A stretch of DNA of 64,000 nt from Brachybacterium ginsengisoli (GTDB lineage: Bacteria > Actinomycetota > Actinomycetes > Actinomycetales > Dermabacteraceae). A program made the position numbers and the translations under genes. The stretch lies in the NCBI RefSeq assembly GCF_002407065.1, contig NZ_CP023564.1:1984001-2048000 (forward strand), read 5' to 3'. Below the pieces are notes generated by a model, which did no database searches, had not been told where the DNA came from, and worked only from the letters and a program-made list of their open reading frames with translations. Within the stretch, counting starts at the first letter, position 1. Every line of letters begins with the position of its first letter. Shown piece after piece: positions 8,386-17,449 of the stretch.

Positions 8386-11300
8386 ATGCCCCGCTGGTTC
8401 CTGGGCCCGCCCGCGTGGAAGGACCTCGAGGCGATCCTCTCGGACCGTCCCGCCGAGCTGGTCGTCCCGCCGATCGTCGTCGAGCACACCGGCAGGAGCA
8501 CCGAGGACGCCTACCGGCCCGCGAGCGCCGTCGACTACGCCGAGCTGCACGCCCACTCGCACTTCAGCTTCCTCGACGGCGCCTCGAGCCCCGAGGACAT
8601 GGCCGTGCAGGCCTCCCGGCTGGGGCTCGGCGCGATCACCCTGATCGACCACGACGGGCTGCCCGGCGCCGTGCGCTTCGCGAAGGCCGCGGGGGAGGCG
8701 GGGATCGCGACCGTGTTCGGGGCGGAGCTGACCCTCGGGCTCGAGCCCGGGGCGGCCCTCGCCAGCAGCACCCCCGTCATCTCCGCGCCCCGCACCGGCG
8801 TGCCGGACCCGGACGGCGAGCACCTGCTGGTGCTGGTCCGCGACACGCACGGCTACCGGCAGCTCTCGGCCGCGATCGCCCGCGCCCATCTCGACAGCGG
8901 GCAGAAGGCGGCGCCGCGGTACCGCCTGGCGGAGCTGGGGCGCCTGGCGAGGGAGGGACGCTGGCTGATCCTCACCGGCTGCCGCAAGGGCGCGGTCACC
9001 CGTGCTGCGGCCGAGCATCTGGCGGTCGGGGACCTCGAGGCGGCCGCGCACGCCGCCGCCGGAGCGATCGCGCGCCTGGTGGAGCTGTTCGGGCCCGGCA
9101 ACGTCGCGGTGGAGCTGGTCGCGGGCGGCGGGGGAGAGGCGGATGAGCTCCACGACGCGCTCGCCCAGGGCGCTCGCCTGGTGCGCGAGGAGTCCGGGCT
9201 CGATGAGATCTCGCTGCCGCTGGTGGCGACCACCAACGCCCACTACGCGCGGCCCGCGGACAAGCGCCTCGCCGACACCCATGCCGCCCTGCGCGCCGGG
9301 GTCTCGCTCGCCCAGGCCGATCCCCACCTCTCCTCCCGCCCCGCGCATCTGCGCAGCGGGGAGGAGATGGCCCAGCTGCTGCCCCGCTATCCCGGGGCGA
9401 TCGCGCAGGCGGCGCGGCTGGGCCGGGACTGCGCCATGGACCTGCGCCTGCTCGCCCCGGACCTGCCGCCCTTCCCCGTCCCCTCCGGGCACGACGAGGC
9501 GAGCTGGCTGGTGGAGCTGGTGGAGATCGAGGGGCGCGAGCGCTACGGGCCGCGGCCCGCGCCGGGCCGACCCGAGCGGATCCCCGGGGCGTGGGCGCAG
9601 ATCGACCACGAGCTGGAGGTCATCATCGACCTGCACTTCCCCGGCTACTTCCTCATCGTCCACGAGATCGTGGACTTCTGCGCCGGGGAGGGGATCCTCG
9701 CCCAGGGCCGCGGCTCGGCGGCGAACAGCGCCGTCTGCTACGCGCTGGGGATCACGGCGGTCGAGCCCGTCGGCCACCATCTGCTGTTCGAGCGCTTCCT
9801 CGCCCCGGAGCGGGACGGCCCGCCGGACATCGACATCGACATCGCCTCGGACCGCCGCGAGGAGGTGATCCAGCACGTCTACGAGCGCTACGGCCGGGAG
9901 AACGCCGCCCAGGTCGCCAACGTCATCACCTACCGGGCGAAGCTCGCGGTGCGCGACGCCGCGCGGGCGCTCGGCTACGACCCCGGTGCGCAGGACGCCT
10001 TCTCGAAGCGGATCGAGCGCTCCTTCTCCTCGCTCGCGGACGCCGACGTGCCGGAGGACGTCATCGCCCTCGCCCAGCAGCTGCGCGACGCCCCGCGGCA
10101 CCTCGGCATCCACTCCGGCGGGATGGTGCTGTGCGACCGGCCCGTGATCGAGGTGTGCCCGGTGCAGTGGGCGGCGATGGCGGACCGCTCCGTGCTGCAG
10201 TGGGACAAGGAGGACTGCGCCGATGCGGGCCTGGTGAAGTTCGACCTGCTGGGGCTCGGGATGCTCACCGCGCTCGACCACGCGCTGAGGATCATCGCCG
10301 AGCACCACGGCCAGCACTTCGAGCTGCGCACCCTGCCGCAGGAGGACCCGGCCGTCTACGACATGCTCTGCACCGGCGACAGCGTGGGCGTGTTCCAGGT
10401 CGAGTCCCGCGCCCAGATCTCCACCCTGCCCCGGCTGAAGCCGCGCGAGTTCTACGACCTGGTGGTGGAGGTGGCGCTGATCCGGCCCGGCCCCATCCAG
10501 GGCGGCTCCGTGCACCCCTACATCCGCCGCCGCAACAAGGAGGAGGCGGTCACCTTCCTGCACCCGAAGCTCGAGAAGTCGCTGGGCCGCACGCTCGGGA
10601 TCCCGCTGTTCCAGGAGCAGCTGATGCAGATGGTGGTGGACGTCGCGGACTTCACGCCCGCCCAGGCCGACCAGCTGCGCCGGGCGATGGGCTCCAAGCG
10701 CTCCACCCAGAAGATGCTCGAGCTCTCCGACGCCCTGTTCGAGGGGATGGCGAAGCACGGCATCGTGGGGGAGGACGCCGACGGGATCCACCGCAAGCTG
10801 CTCGCCTTCGCCAACTACGGCTTCCCCGAATCCCACGCCTACTCCTTCGCCTACCTGGTGTACGCGAGCTCGTACCTGAAGTGCCACTACCCGGCCGCGT
10901 TCACCGCCGCGCTGCTGCGCTCCCAGCCGATGGGCTTCTACTCCCCGCAGTCCCTGGTCGCCGATGCGCGCCGCCACGGCGTGCTCACCCTCGGCCCCGA
11001 TGTGCTCGCCAGCCGCGCCCGCACCGACCTGGAGACCGATGGCGAGCATCTGGGCTACCGGATCGACCCGCCGCGGGAGCAGGTCCAGGGGGAGCGCGCG
11101 GCACAGGGTCCGGCGATCCGGCTGGGGCTGGACCAGGTGCGCGGGATCAGCACCGAGACCGCCGAGCAGATCGTCGCCGAGCGGGAGCGGGGCGGGGACT
11201 TCGCCTCGGTGCCGGATCTGGCGCGGCGGGTGCGGCTGACCGCGCGGCAGCTCGAGGCGCTGGCGACCGCCGGGGCGCTGGATGCCCTGGCGAGCTCCCG

Positions 11301-11811
11301 TCGGCAGGCGCTGTGGGCCGCAGGAGCCGCCGCCCAGGAGTCCCCGGGCACCCTCCCGCACCTCGCCGTCGGTGCGCAGGCGCCGATGCTGCCGGGGATG
11401 AGCGACGTCGAGCTCGCCACCGCCGACGCCTGGGCCACCGGCATCACCCTGGCCGACCACCCCATGGCGCTGGTCCGCGAGGAGCTCACGGCCGACGGCG
11501 TGCTCTCGATCGCGGGGACGAGGGACGCGGAGGACTCCTCCCGGATCCGGGTGGCCGGGGTGATCACCCACCGTCAGCGCCCGGCGACCGCCGGGAACGT
11601 CACCTTCCTCAGCCTCGAGGACGAGACCGGGATCCTCAACGTGATCTGCTCCCAGGGGTTCTGGGTGCGCCACCGGGCCCTGCTGCGAACCGCCCGGGCG
11701 GTGGTGCTGCGCGGCATCGTCGAGAACCGCACCGGGGTCGTGAACCTGGCCGCCGACGACGTGGCGCCCCTGGGCCTGGCCGCGGCCGGGAGGTCCAGGG
11801 ACTTCCAGTGA
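8386..11811 (+). CDS. dnaE2: Error-prone DNA polymerase DnaE2
   Basis: A 1141-residue C-family polymerase. It has an N-terminal PHP domain ('AELHAHSHFSFLDGASS' near residue 52, then 'LIDHDGLPGAV'), a palm with the catalytic aspartates in 'PDIDIDIASDRREEV' (about residues 480-494), the finger sequence 'LGIHSGGMVLCDRP', tandem helix-hairpin-helix ('VRLTARQLEALATAGALDAL') and a C-terminal OB fold ('RIRVAGVITHRQRPATAGN'). The length and lack of the replicative tail distinguish it from DnaE1. It performs translesion synthesis with ImuA'/ImuB in the SOS response. ATG start 12 bases after imuB. Convergent with the YhgE gene. Confidence 0.95.
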   Translation: MPRWFLGPPAWKDLEAILSDRPAELVVPPIVVEHTGRSTEDAYRPASAVDYAELHAHSHFSFLDGASSPEDMAVQASRLGLGAITLIDHDGLPGAVRFAKAAGEAGIATVFGAELTLGLEPGAALASSTPVISAPRTGVPDPDGEHLLVLVRDTHGYRQLSAAIARAHLDSGQKAAPRYRLAELGRLAREGRWLILTGCRKGAVTRAAAEHLAVGDLEAAAHAAAGAIARLVELFGPGNVAVELVAGGGGEADELHDALAQGARLVREESGLDEISLPLVATTNAHYARPADKRLADTHAALRAGVSLAQADPHLSSRPAHLRSGEEMAQLLPRYPGAIAQAARLGRDCAMDLRLLAPDLPPFPVPSGHDEASWLVELVEIEGRERYGPRPAPGRPERIPGAWAQIDHELEVIIDLHFPGYFLIVHEIVDFCAGEGILAQGRGSAANSAVCYALGITAVEPVGHHLLFERFLAPERDGPPDIDIDIASDRREEVIQHVYERYGRENAAQVANVITYRAKLAVRDAARALGYDPGAQDAFSKRIERSFSSLADADVPEDVIALAQQLRDAPRHLGIHSGGMVLCDRPVIEVCPVQWAAMADRSVLQWDKEDCADAGLVKFDLLGLGMLTALDHALRIIAEHHGQHFELRTLPQEDPAVYDMLCTGDSVGVFQVESRAQISTLPRLKPREFYDLVVEVALIRPGPIQGGSVHPYIRRRNKEEAVTFLHPKLEKSLGRTLGIPLFQEQLMQMVVDVADFTPAQADQLRRAMGSKRSTQKMLELSDALFEGMAKHGIVGEDADGIHRKLLAFANYGFPESHAYSFAYLVYASSYLKCHYPAAFTAALLRSQPMGFYSPQSLVADARRHGVLTLGPDVLASRARTDLETDGEHLGYRIDPPREQVQGERAAQGPAIRLGLDQVRGISTETAEQIVAERERGGDFASVPDLARRVRLTARQLEALATAGALDALASSRRQALWAAGAAAQESPGTLPHLAVGAQAPMLPGMSDVELATADAWATGITLADHPMALVREELTADGVLSIAGTRDAEDSSRIRVAGVITHRQRPATAGNVTFLSLEDETGILNVICSQGFWVRHRALLRTARAVVLRGIVENRTGVVNLAADDVAPLGLAAAGRSRDFQ

Positions 11812-11830
11812 GCCCCGAGGAGGGGAGCGC

Positions 11831-14542
11831 TCAGGCCATCGCCGGGACCGGCCGGGCGCCCACGTGCTCGGAGCGGCCCACCAGCCGTGCCCGGCGCGAG
11901 GCCACCAGGGTCAGCAGCAGCGAGAGCAGCGCCCAGGCCAGGATCGCCAGCAGCGTGCTGCCGGTGCTGACCAGCGTGCCGCCGAGCGCGGCGTGCACGA
12001 GGCCCTGGGTGAGGATCGACAGCGGCATCAGGGAGCTCACGGACTGCAGCAGTCCGGGGGCGGTCTCCACCGGCAGGATCCCCACCAGCGTCACCACCTG
12101 CAGCACCATCAGGACCACCGAGGCGATCCGCCCGATCCGGGCTCCGAGCACGGTGAGCAGCCCCTGGTGCAGGGCCGCGAACATGAGCGCGCCGGCGAGG
12201 GTCACCACCCCCACCGTGAGCGGCGAGACCGGGGCGATGCCGATGCCCGTGAGCACCGCCAGCACCGCGACGGACTGCACCACCGCGATCAGCAGCGCCG
12301 GGGCGAGGGAGCGCACCACCACCTGCCACATCGGCAGCGCCCGGTCCAGCAGCCGCCGCCGCAGCGCCGGCAGCAGCAGGAAGGTGCCGAAGGCGCCCAG
12401 CCACAGCGCGAGCGCGGTGATGAACGGGAAGGTGGCGGTGTCCGCGCCGTCGGCCTCGTTCCACCGCTGGGCATCGGTGCCGACGGGGGCGGCGGCCATC
12501 TCGCCCATCCGGTCGCGCTCGGCCTCGGTGTAGGTGGGCACGCCATCGGCACCCTCGCGCAGACCCTCGGCCAGCTCGTCGCTGCCCTCGGAGAGCTGAC
12601 CCGTGCCCTCGGCCAGCTCCCCGGTCCCGTCGGCCAGGTCCGAGGTGCCCTCGGCGAGCTCCTCGCTGCCGTCGGCCAGCTGGTCCGCGCCGGTGCCGAG
12701 CTGGTCGGCGCCCGCGGCGAGCTCCCCGGTGCCGTCGGCGAGGTCCCCGGCGCCCTCCGCGCTCGCGCGGGCGCCCGTGGCGAGCTGATCGGCGCCCTCG
12801 GCGAGCTGGTCCACGCCGTCGGCATAGAGCACCAGGCCGTCGCGCAGGCCCGTCACCCCGGTCACGAGCTGTCCGGCGCCGTCGGCGCTGCTGCGGGCAC
12901 CGGTGGCGAGCTGCTCGGCGGAGGCGGTCAGGCCCGGGTTCTGTGCGGTGCCGTCGCCGGTGAAGGCGCCCTCGATGCCCTGGGAGTAGGTGACCAGGCC
13001 CTGGGTGCCCTGCACGAGGCCGGGCTGGGAGTCGGTGCCGTTGATCCCGTCGGCGATCTGCTGGACGCCGTCCGAGGCCGTGCGTGCGCCCTCGCCGAGC
13101 CCCTGCGCGGTGGCGGTCAGGCCCGGGTTCTGCGCCGTGCCGTCACCGCTGACGATCGTGTCCAGGCCCGAGGCGTAGCCGTCCACCCCGGCGACGTACT
13201 CGGTCATCCCGCCGGCCTGCGCGCACAGCGCCTGCGCCTGCTGGTCATCGGGGTAGCGCTCGGCGAGCGCGCACGCGGACTCCTGCATCGAGCCGGACAT
13301 CGCGCTCATGCCGGGGTTCTCGGCGGTCCCGTCGCCGTCCACGAGGCCGTCCAGGCCGGAGGCGACCTCGCCGGCGGAGGTGCTGTAGGCGATCACGCCG
13401 TCCGCGCCCTGGGCGAGGCCGGGCTGATCAGGCGTGCCGGCCAGTCCGTCGGCCGCCTCCTGGGCGCCCTGGCCGAGCGCGGCGGTGCCCTCGGCGACGC
13501 TCTGCGCGGTGGGGACGAGGCCGGGGTTGTCGGCGGTGCCGTCCCCGGAGATCGCGGTGCCGGTCTGCGAGACGCCGCCGGAGAACTGCTCCAGGCCGGT
13601 GGCGAGCTGGTCGGCCCCGGCGGCCAGGCCCGGGTTCGCGGCGGTGCCGTCGCCCTCGACCCCGGCGGCGAGCTGCTGGGCGCCGTCGACCAGGCCGGGC
13701 TCGGCGGAGGTGCCGTTCATGCCCTGCTGGAGCCCGGTCGCTCCGTCGGCGAGGTCCTGGGTGCCGGTGGCCAGGTCGTCGAGCCCGTCGGCGAGGGTGC
13801 GGGAGCCGTCGGCGAGCTGCCAGGTGCCGTCGGCGAAGGTCCACACGCCGCCGGAGAACTGGCGGGCGCCCTCGGCGGCCTGGCCGGTGCCCTCGGCGAG
13901 GGTGTCGGTGCCGTCGGCGAGCTCCTGCGCGCCGTCGTCGAGATCGGAGGTGCCCTCGGCCAGTTCATCGGCGCCGTCCGCGGCGTCGGAGAAGCCGTCG
14001 TGGAGATCGTTGAAGCCGAGGTAGATGCCGTCGAGGTACTGCTCGGCCATCTGGCCGCCGGTGGTCGCCGCGGAGGCGTCGGCGACCGCGGTGCCCACCA
14101 GGGCGTTGATCTGCCCGCTGGCGTCGTTGGTGGTGACCTCGAGGACCGCCTGCGATGCCTCGGGGGTGCCGATGCTGGCGAGGTGGTCGGAGAAGTCCTT
14201 CGGGATCACCACGATGGCGGAGTAGGAGCCGTCCTGCAGACCCTGCTCGGCGTCCTCGAGGGTGGTGAGGTTCCAGTCGAATCCGGTGGTCGACGGGGCG
14301 TCCTGGCCCTCGACGGTGCCGGGCTGGGTGAGGGCTCCGGCGAGCATCCGACCGAAGGGCACCTGCTGCACCTCGCCGTCGGCGTCGGTGATCTCGGCTC
14401 CCTGGTCGAGGTTGACGACGGCGGCGGGCACGGTGTCGAGCCGGTCCACGCGACCGCTGAGGGCCCACATGCCCAGTCCCACCACCAGCAGCGGCAGCAC
14501 CAGGACCACGATCAGGGTGCGGGGATGCGTCAGGCGGTTCAT
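11831..14542 (-). CDS. YhgE/Pip-type ABC-2-like membrane protein with long repeat domain
   Basis: The 903-residue protein has one N-terminal membrane helix ('TLIVVLVLPLLVVGLGMWAL') and about five near the C-terminus ('FPFITALALWLGAFGTFLLL' onwards). A large extracellular region of repeated 'ADGTxxLAxG' heptad-like units and at least five 'GDGTAxNPGL' modules lies between. One insert carries the only cysteines ('ESACALAERYPDDQQ' and 'ALCAQAGG'), perhaps a disulfide. This is the YhgE/Pip (phage-infection-protein) architecture, related to ABC-2 exporters and to type VII secretion proteins. ATG at 14542 overlaps the MMPL stop (ATGA), so the two are translationally coupled. Function unknown; export or envelope role inferred. 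Confidence 0.85.
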   Translation of the reverse strand: MNRLTHPRTLIVVLVLPLLVVGLGMWALSGRVDRLDTVPAAVVNLDQGAEITDADGEVQQVPFGRMLAGALTQPGTVEGQDAPSTTGFDWNLTTLEDAEQGLQDGSYSAIVVIPKDFSDHLASIGTPEASQAVLEVTTNDASGQINALVGTAVADASAATTGGQMAEQYLDGIYLGFNDLHDGFSDAADGADELAEGTSDLDDGAQELADGTDTLAEGTGQAAEGARQFSGGVWTFADGTWQLADGSRTLADGLDDLATGTQDLADGATGLQQGMNGTSAEPGLVDGAQQLAAGVEGDGTAANPGLAAGADQLATGLEQFSGGVSQTGTAISGDGTADNPGLVPTAQSVAEGTAALGQGAQEAADGLAGTPDQPGLAQGADGVIAYSTSAGEVASGLDGLVDGDGTAENPGMSAMSGSMQESACALAERYPDDQQAQALCAQAGGMTEYVAGVDGYASGLDTIVSGDGTAQNPGLTATAQGLGEGARTASDGVQQIADGINGTDSQPGLVQGTQGLVTYSQGIEGAFTGDGTAQNPGLTASAEQLATGARSSADGAGQLVTGVTGLRDGLVLYADGVDQLAEGADQLATGARASAEGAGDLADGTGELAAGADQLGTGADQLADGSEELAEGTSDLADGTGELAEGTGQLSEGSDELAEGLREGADGVPTYTEAERDRMGEMAAAPVGTDAQRWNEADGADTATFPFITALALWLGAFGTFLLLPALRRRLLDRALPMWQVVVRSLAPALLIAVVQSVAVLAVLTGIGIAPVSPLTVGVVTLAGALMFAALHQGLLTVLGARIGRIASVVLMVLQVVTLVGILPVETAPGLLQSVSSLMPLSILTQGLVHAALGGTLVSTGSTLLAILAWALLSLLLTLVASRRARLVGRSEHVGARPVPAMA

Positions 14543-17301
14543 GCGTGGGCTCCTTCGAGGATCGAGGCGGGGGAGCGGTGGACGGCCAGGGCGAGCAGCC
14601 GATCGGGGGAGCGCAGGTGCGCGTGGAGATGCCGCTCGGCATCCACGGGCTGCTCGCTGCGGGAGCCGACGATCACCGTGGTCCCGGCGGCGAGCAGGGC
14701 GTCGAGCCGCTCGACGAGGGTGTCGTCGAGCGCGGCCGCATGCGCGAGGTCGCCGATCTGCTCGATCACCACCACGGCGCGGTCCAGGCCGCGGTCGCCG
14801 ATCCGTGCGAGGCGGTCGGCGACCTGCTCGCCGGCGCCGATCCAGTGGGCCCGGCCCTGGATCGCCGCGAGGTCGTCCGGGGCGAGGCGGTCGTGGACGG
14901 CGAGGATCCCGGAGCTCGGGCGATGACGACCGGCGGCGAGCGCGAGGAAGGTGCTGCGCGCGGCGTCGTCCGGGGCCCGCACCACCAGGAGGGTGCCGGG
15001 GACGACGGAGCCGGTGAGCGGTCCCAGGGTGCCGCGGGCGTCGAGCAGGGGAGCGACGACCTCCTCGAGGCGGAGCGCGTGCTCCCCGTGCTCCTCGGTC
15101 CAGCGGCGGTGCTCGAGCACCGCGGCCAGGCCCTCGCCCTCGACGTCGACCGTGGGCAGGGCGCGGGACAGCCAGCCCGGCAGCCACCAGGCGTGCCGTC
15201 CCAGCAGGGCGAGCACGGCGGGCACGAAGGTCATCCGCACCACGAAGGCGTCCACCAGCACGCCGACGGCGAGGGCGACGGCGATCGGCTGCAGCATGAA
15301 CCAGCCGGAGGTCACGAAGCCGGCGAACACGGCGACCATGATCAGCGCGGCCGCGGTGACCACCGGGGCGTTCGCGGCGAAGCCCCGCTCGATGGCGCCG
15401 CGGGCGTCGCCGGAGTGCACGAACTCCTCGCGCATCCGCGAGACGAGGAACACCTCGTAGTCCATGGCCAGCCCGAAGAGCACGCCCATCACCATGATCG
15501 GCATGAAGGAGACGACAGGGCCGTTGACGTGGACGAACAGCAGGTCGTTGAACCAGCCGTACTCGAACACCATCGCGGTCACGCCGAAGGCCGCGGCGAC
15601 GGAGAAGAGATAGCCGACCGAGGCCTTCAACGGCACCCAGATCGAACGGAACACGAGGGCCAGCAGGATCAGCGAGAGCCCGACGACGAACAGCGCGAAG
15701 GGCAGCAGCGCGGAGGAGAGCTTGTCGGTGACGTCGATGCCGACGGCGGTGGCGCCGGTGACGGTGACGTCGGAGATCGACAGGTCGCGCTCCCAGCCGG
15801 CGGCGTCGCCGCGCAGGGCGGTGACGAGATCCTTGGTGGACTGGTCGGTGGGGCCGCCCTCGGGGATCACGACCACCACGGCCATGTCCGCGCCGCGGTT
15901 CGGGGTCGCGATCTGGATCTCCTTGACGTGGTCGAGATCGGCGATGTCCGCCTCGAGCTCGTCGACCACACCGAGCGGATCGGTGGTGTTGATGATGTCC
16001 GCGGTGACCAGGAGCGGCCCGTTGTAGCCGGGGCCGAACTCCTCGGCCACCACGTCATAGGTGTCGCGGGCGTCGGTTCCCTGCGGCTCCGTGCCGAGGT
16101 CGGGCAGCGCGAGCTCGAGGTCCTTGATCGGCAGGGCGAGCGCTCCGACGCCGAGGATCACCACGAGGATGGTCAGCGCAGGCACGCGGGTCACCAGGCG
16201 CACCCAGGTGCGGCCGAGGCTGCGGCGGGGCCGGGCGTGCGGATCGGGCTCGGGGAGCACGCCGCCGTGCTCCGCCATGAGGCGCCGGATGCGGCGGGGG
16301 CGCAGCCGTTCACCGAGGATGCCCATGATCGCCGGGAGCATCGTCAGCGCGACGACCACGGACAGCGCCACGGTCGCGGCGGCGGCGACGCCCATGACGG
16401 TCAGGAAGGGGATGCCGGTGATGAACAGGCCCACCAGGGCCACGATCACCGTCATGCCGGCGAAGATGACCGCGCTGCCGGAGGTGGCCAGCGACTTGCC
16501 GATGGACTCGTGGACGTCGTCCCCATTGCTGAGCTGGTCGCGATGGCGCGAGAGGATGAACAGCGCGTAGTCGATGCCGACGGCGAGGCCGAGCATCGCT
16601 CCGAGCGCGGTGGTCACCGAGGGGATGTCGATCCCGGCGGAGAGGGCGACCAGGGCGAGCATCGAGACCCCCACGCCGACGACGGCGGTGATGATCGGGA
16701 TGACCGCGGGCAGCAGCGAGCGGAAGACGATCGCGAGGATCAGCAGGGCGACGACCACCCCCACGATCTCGCCGGCGCCGAAGGGCACCTCGGAGCTCTG
16801 CAGGACCTGGCCGCCGAGGTGCGCCTCGAGCGCATCGGTGTCCGCCCCGTCGACGAGACGGCCGATCTCCTCGACGGAGTCGGCGGGGTAGACGCCGGTG
16901 GGGAAGTCCATCTGGAACTGGGCGATGACGGCGGTGCCGTCCTCGGAGCGGGTGCCGGGGGAGAGGTCGTCGAAGGGGGAGGGCGCGACCGAGACGTTCT
17001 CGACGTCGCCGATCTCGCGCATCAGCGCGTCGATCTCCTCCTGATGCTGGTCCACGGTGGAGCCGTCCGTGGTCACGAGCACCACCTGGCCGGAGGTGCC
17101 GCCCATCTCCGGGAAGCGGGTGGCCAGGGCGTCGATGCCCCGCTGGCCCTCCGTGCCGGGGATCTCGATGTCTGAGGCGAAGGTGCCGCCGAGGCCCACG
17201 GCCAGGCCGCCGATGATCACGAGCAGGGCGATCCATCCGCCGACGATCCGCCAGCGCAACGAGGCCATCAGACGGCCGAGTCGATACAGGGACGAGGACA
17301 C
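14539..17301 (-). CDS. MMPL-family transporter fused to a degenerate ABC-ATPase-like tail
   Basis: About 730 residues form an RND/MMPL exporter with two halves, each an extracytoplasmic loop plus membrane helices ('MLGLAVGIDYALFILSRHRDQL' split as GLAVGIDYALF; second half 'MGVLFGLAMDYEVFLVSRM', with the Asp-Tyr pair used in proton coupling). The last ~190 residues look like an ABC ATPase: 'LVVRAPDDAARSTFLALAAG' sits where GPNGAGKST is expected but lacks Gly/Lys, and 'AVVVIEQIG' replaces Walker B. The tail is therefore probably non-hydrolysing. The GTG at 17301 is chosen because GGAGG lies five bases upstream; an upstream GTG at 17373 would fall inside the operator. Operon with YhgE; divergent from TetR. 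Confidence 0.82.
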   Translation of the reverse strand: MSSSLYRLGRLMASLRWRIVGGWIALLVIIGGLAVGLGGTFASDIEIPGTEGQRGIDALATRFPEMGGTSGQVVLVTTDGSTVDQHQEEIDALMREIGDVENVSVAPSPFDDLSPGTRSEDGTAVIAQFQMDFPTGVYPADSVEEIGRLVDGADTDALEAHLGGQVLQSSEVPFGAGEIVGVVVALLILAIVFRSLLPAVIPIITAVVGVGVSMLALVALSAGIDIPSVTTALGAMLGLAVGIDYALFILSRHRDQLSNGDDVHESIGKSLATSGSAVIFAGMTVIVALVGLFITGIPFLTVMGVAAAATVALSVVVALTMLPAIMGILGERLRPRRIRRLMAEHGGVLPEPDPHARPRRSLGRTWVRLVTRVPALTILVVILGVGALALPIKDLELALPDLGTEPQGTDARDTYDVVAEEFGPGYNGPLLVTADIINTTDPLGVVDELEADIADLDHVKEIQIATPNRGADMAVVVVIPEGGPTDQSTKDLVTALRGDAAGWERDLSISDVTVTGATAVGIDVTDKLSSALLPFALFVVGLSLILLALVFRSIWVPLKASVGYLFSVAAAFGVTAMVFEYGWFNDLLFVHVNGPVVSFMPIMVMGVLFGLAMDYEVFLVSRMREEFVHSGDARGAIERGFAANAPVVTAAALIMVAVFAGFVTSGWFMLQPIAVALAVGVLVDAFVVRMTFVPAVLALLGRHAWWLPGWLSRALPTVDVEGEGLAAVLEHRRWTEEHGEHALRLEEVVAPLLDARGTLGPLTGSVVPGTLLVVRAPDDAARSTFLALAAGRHRPSSGILAVHDRLAPDDLAAIQGRAHWIGAGEQVADRLARIGDRGLDRAVVVIEQIGDLAHAAALDDTLVERLDALLAAGTTVIVGSRSEQPVDAERHLHAHLRSPDRLLALAVHRSPASILEGAHA

Positions 17302-17365
17302 GAGACCTCCAGGACGGAACGAGCGGGGGAGACGTCGGATCGTCCGCTCGAGACGCCCACGAATT

Positions 17366-17397
17366 CGATACACGGATGTATCGGTGCGATACTATCG
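17366..17397 (+). promoter_or_regulatory. TetR operator between MMPL and TetR genes
   Basis: CGATACA-CGGA-TGTATCG (17366-17383) is a perfect 7+4+7 inverted repeat. CGATA-C-TATCG (17387-17397) is a second perfect palindrome four bases further on, and both share the core CGATA. The pair lies between the divergent MMPL (start 17301) and TetR (start 17450) genes, so autoregulation and repression of the exporter operon are inferred. Confidence 0.7.
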
Positions 17398-17449
17398 GGT
17401 CATCTGCCTGGCGACAATGCGCGCCCGACCTGCACCACCTCGAGGAGCC

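Noticed and set aside
6580-11673. A very long open frame on the minus strand opposite imuB and dnaE2
   Set aside because: Its product is low-complexity with no known domain, and the plus strand encodes complete conserved proteins; this is a GC-rich shadow frame.
9591-12533. Long plus-strand frame overlapping dnaE2 and the YhgE gene
   Set aside because: Product is Arg/Gly/Pro-rich without domains; a shadow of the real genes.
12540-13990. CRISPR or non-coding tandem array
   Set aside because: The repeats are in frame, unequal in length and encode the YhgE repeat domain; no spacers.
14545-17175. Long plus-strand frame opposite the MMPL gene
   Set aside because: Product is an artefact-like Gly/Asp/His-rich sequence; the minus-strand MMPL protein is clearly real.
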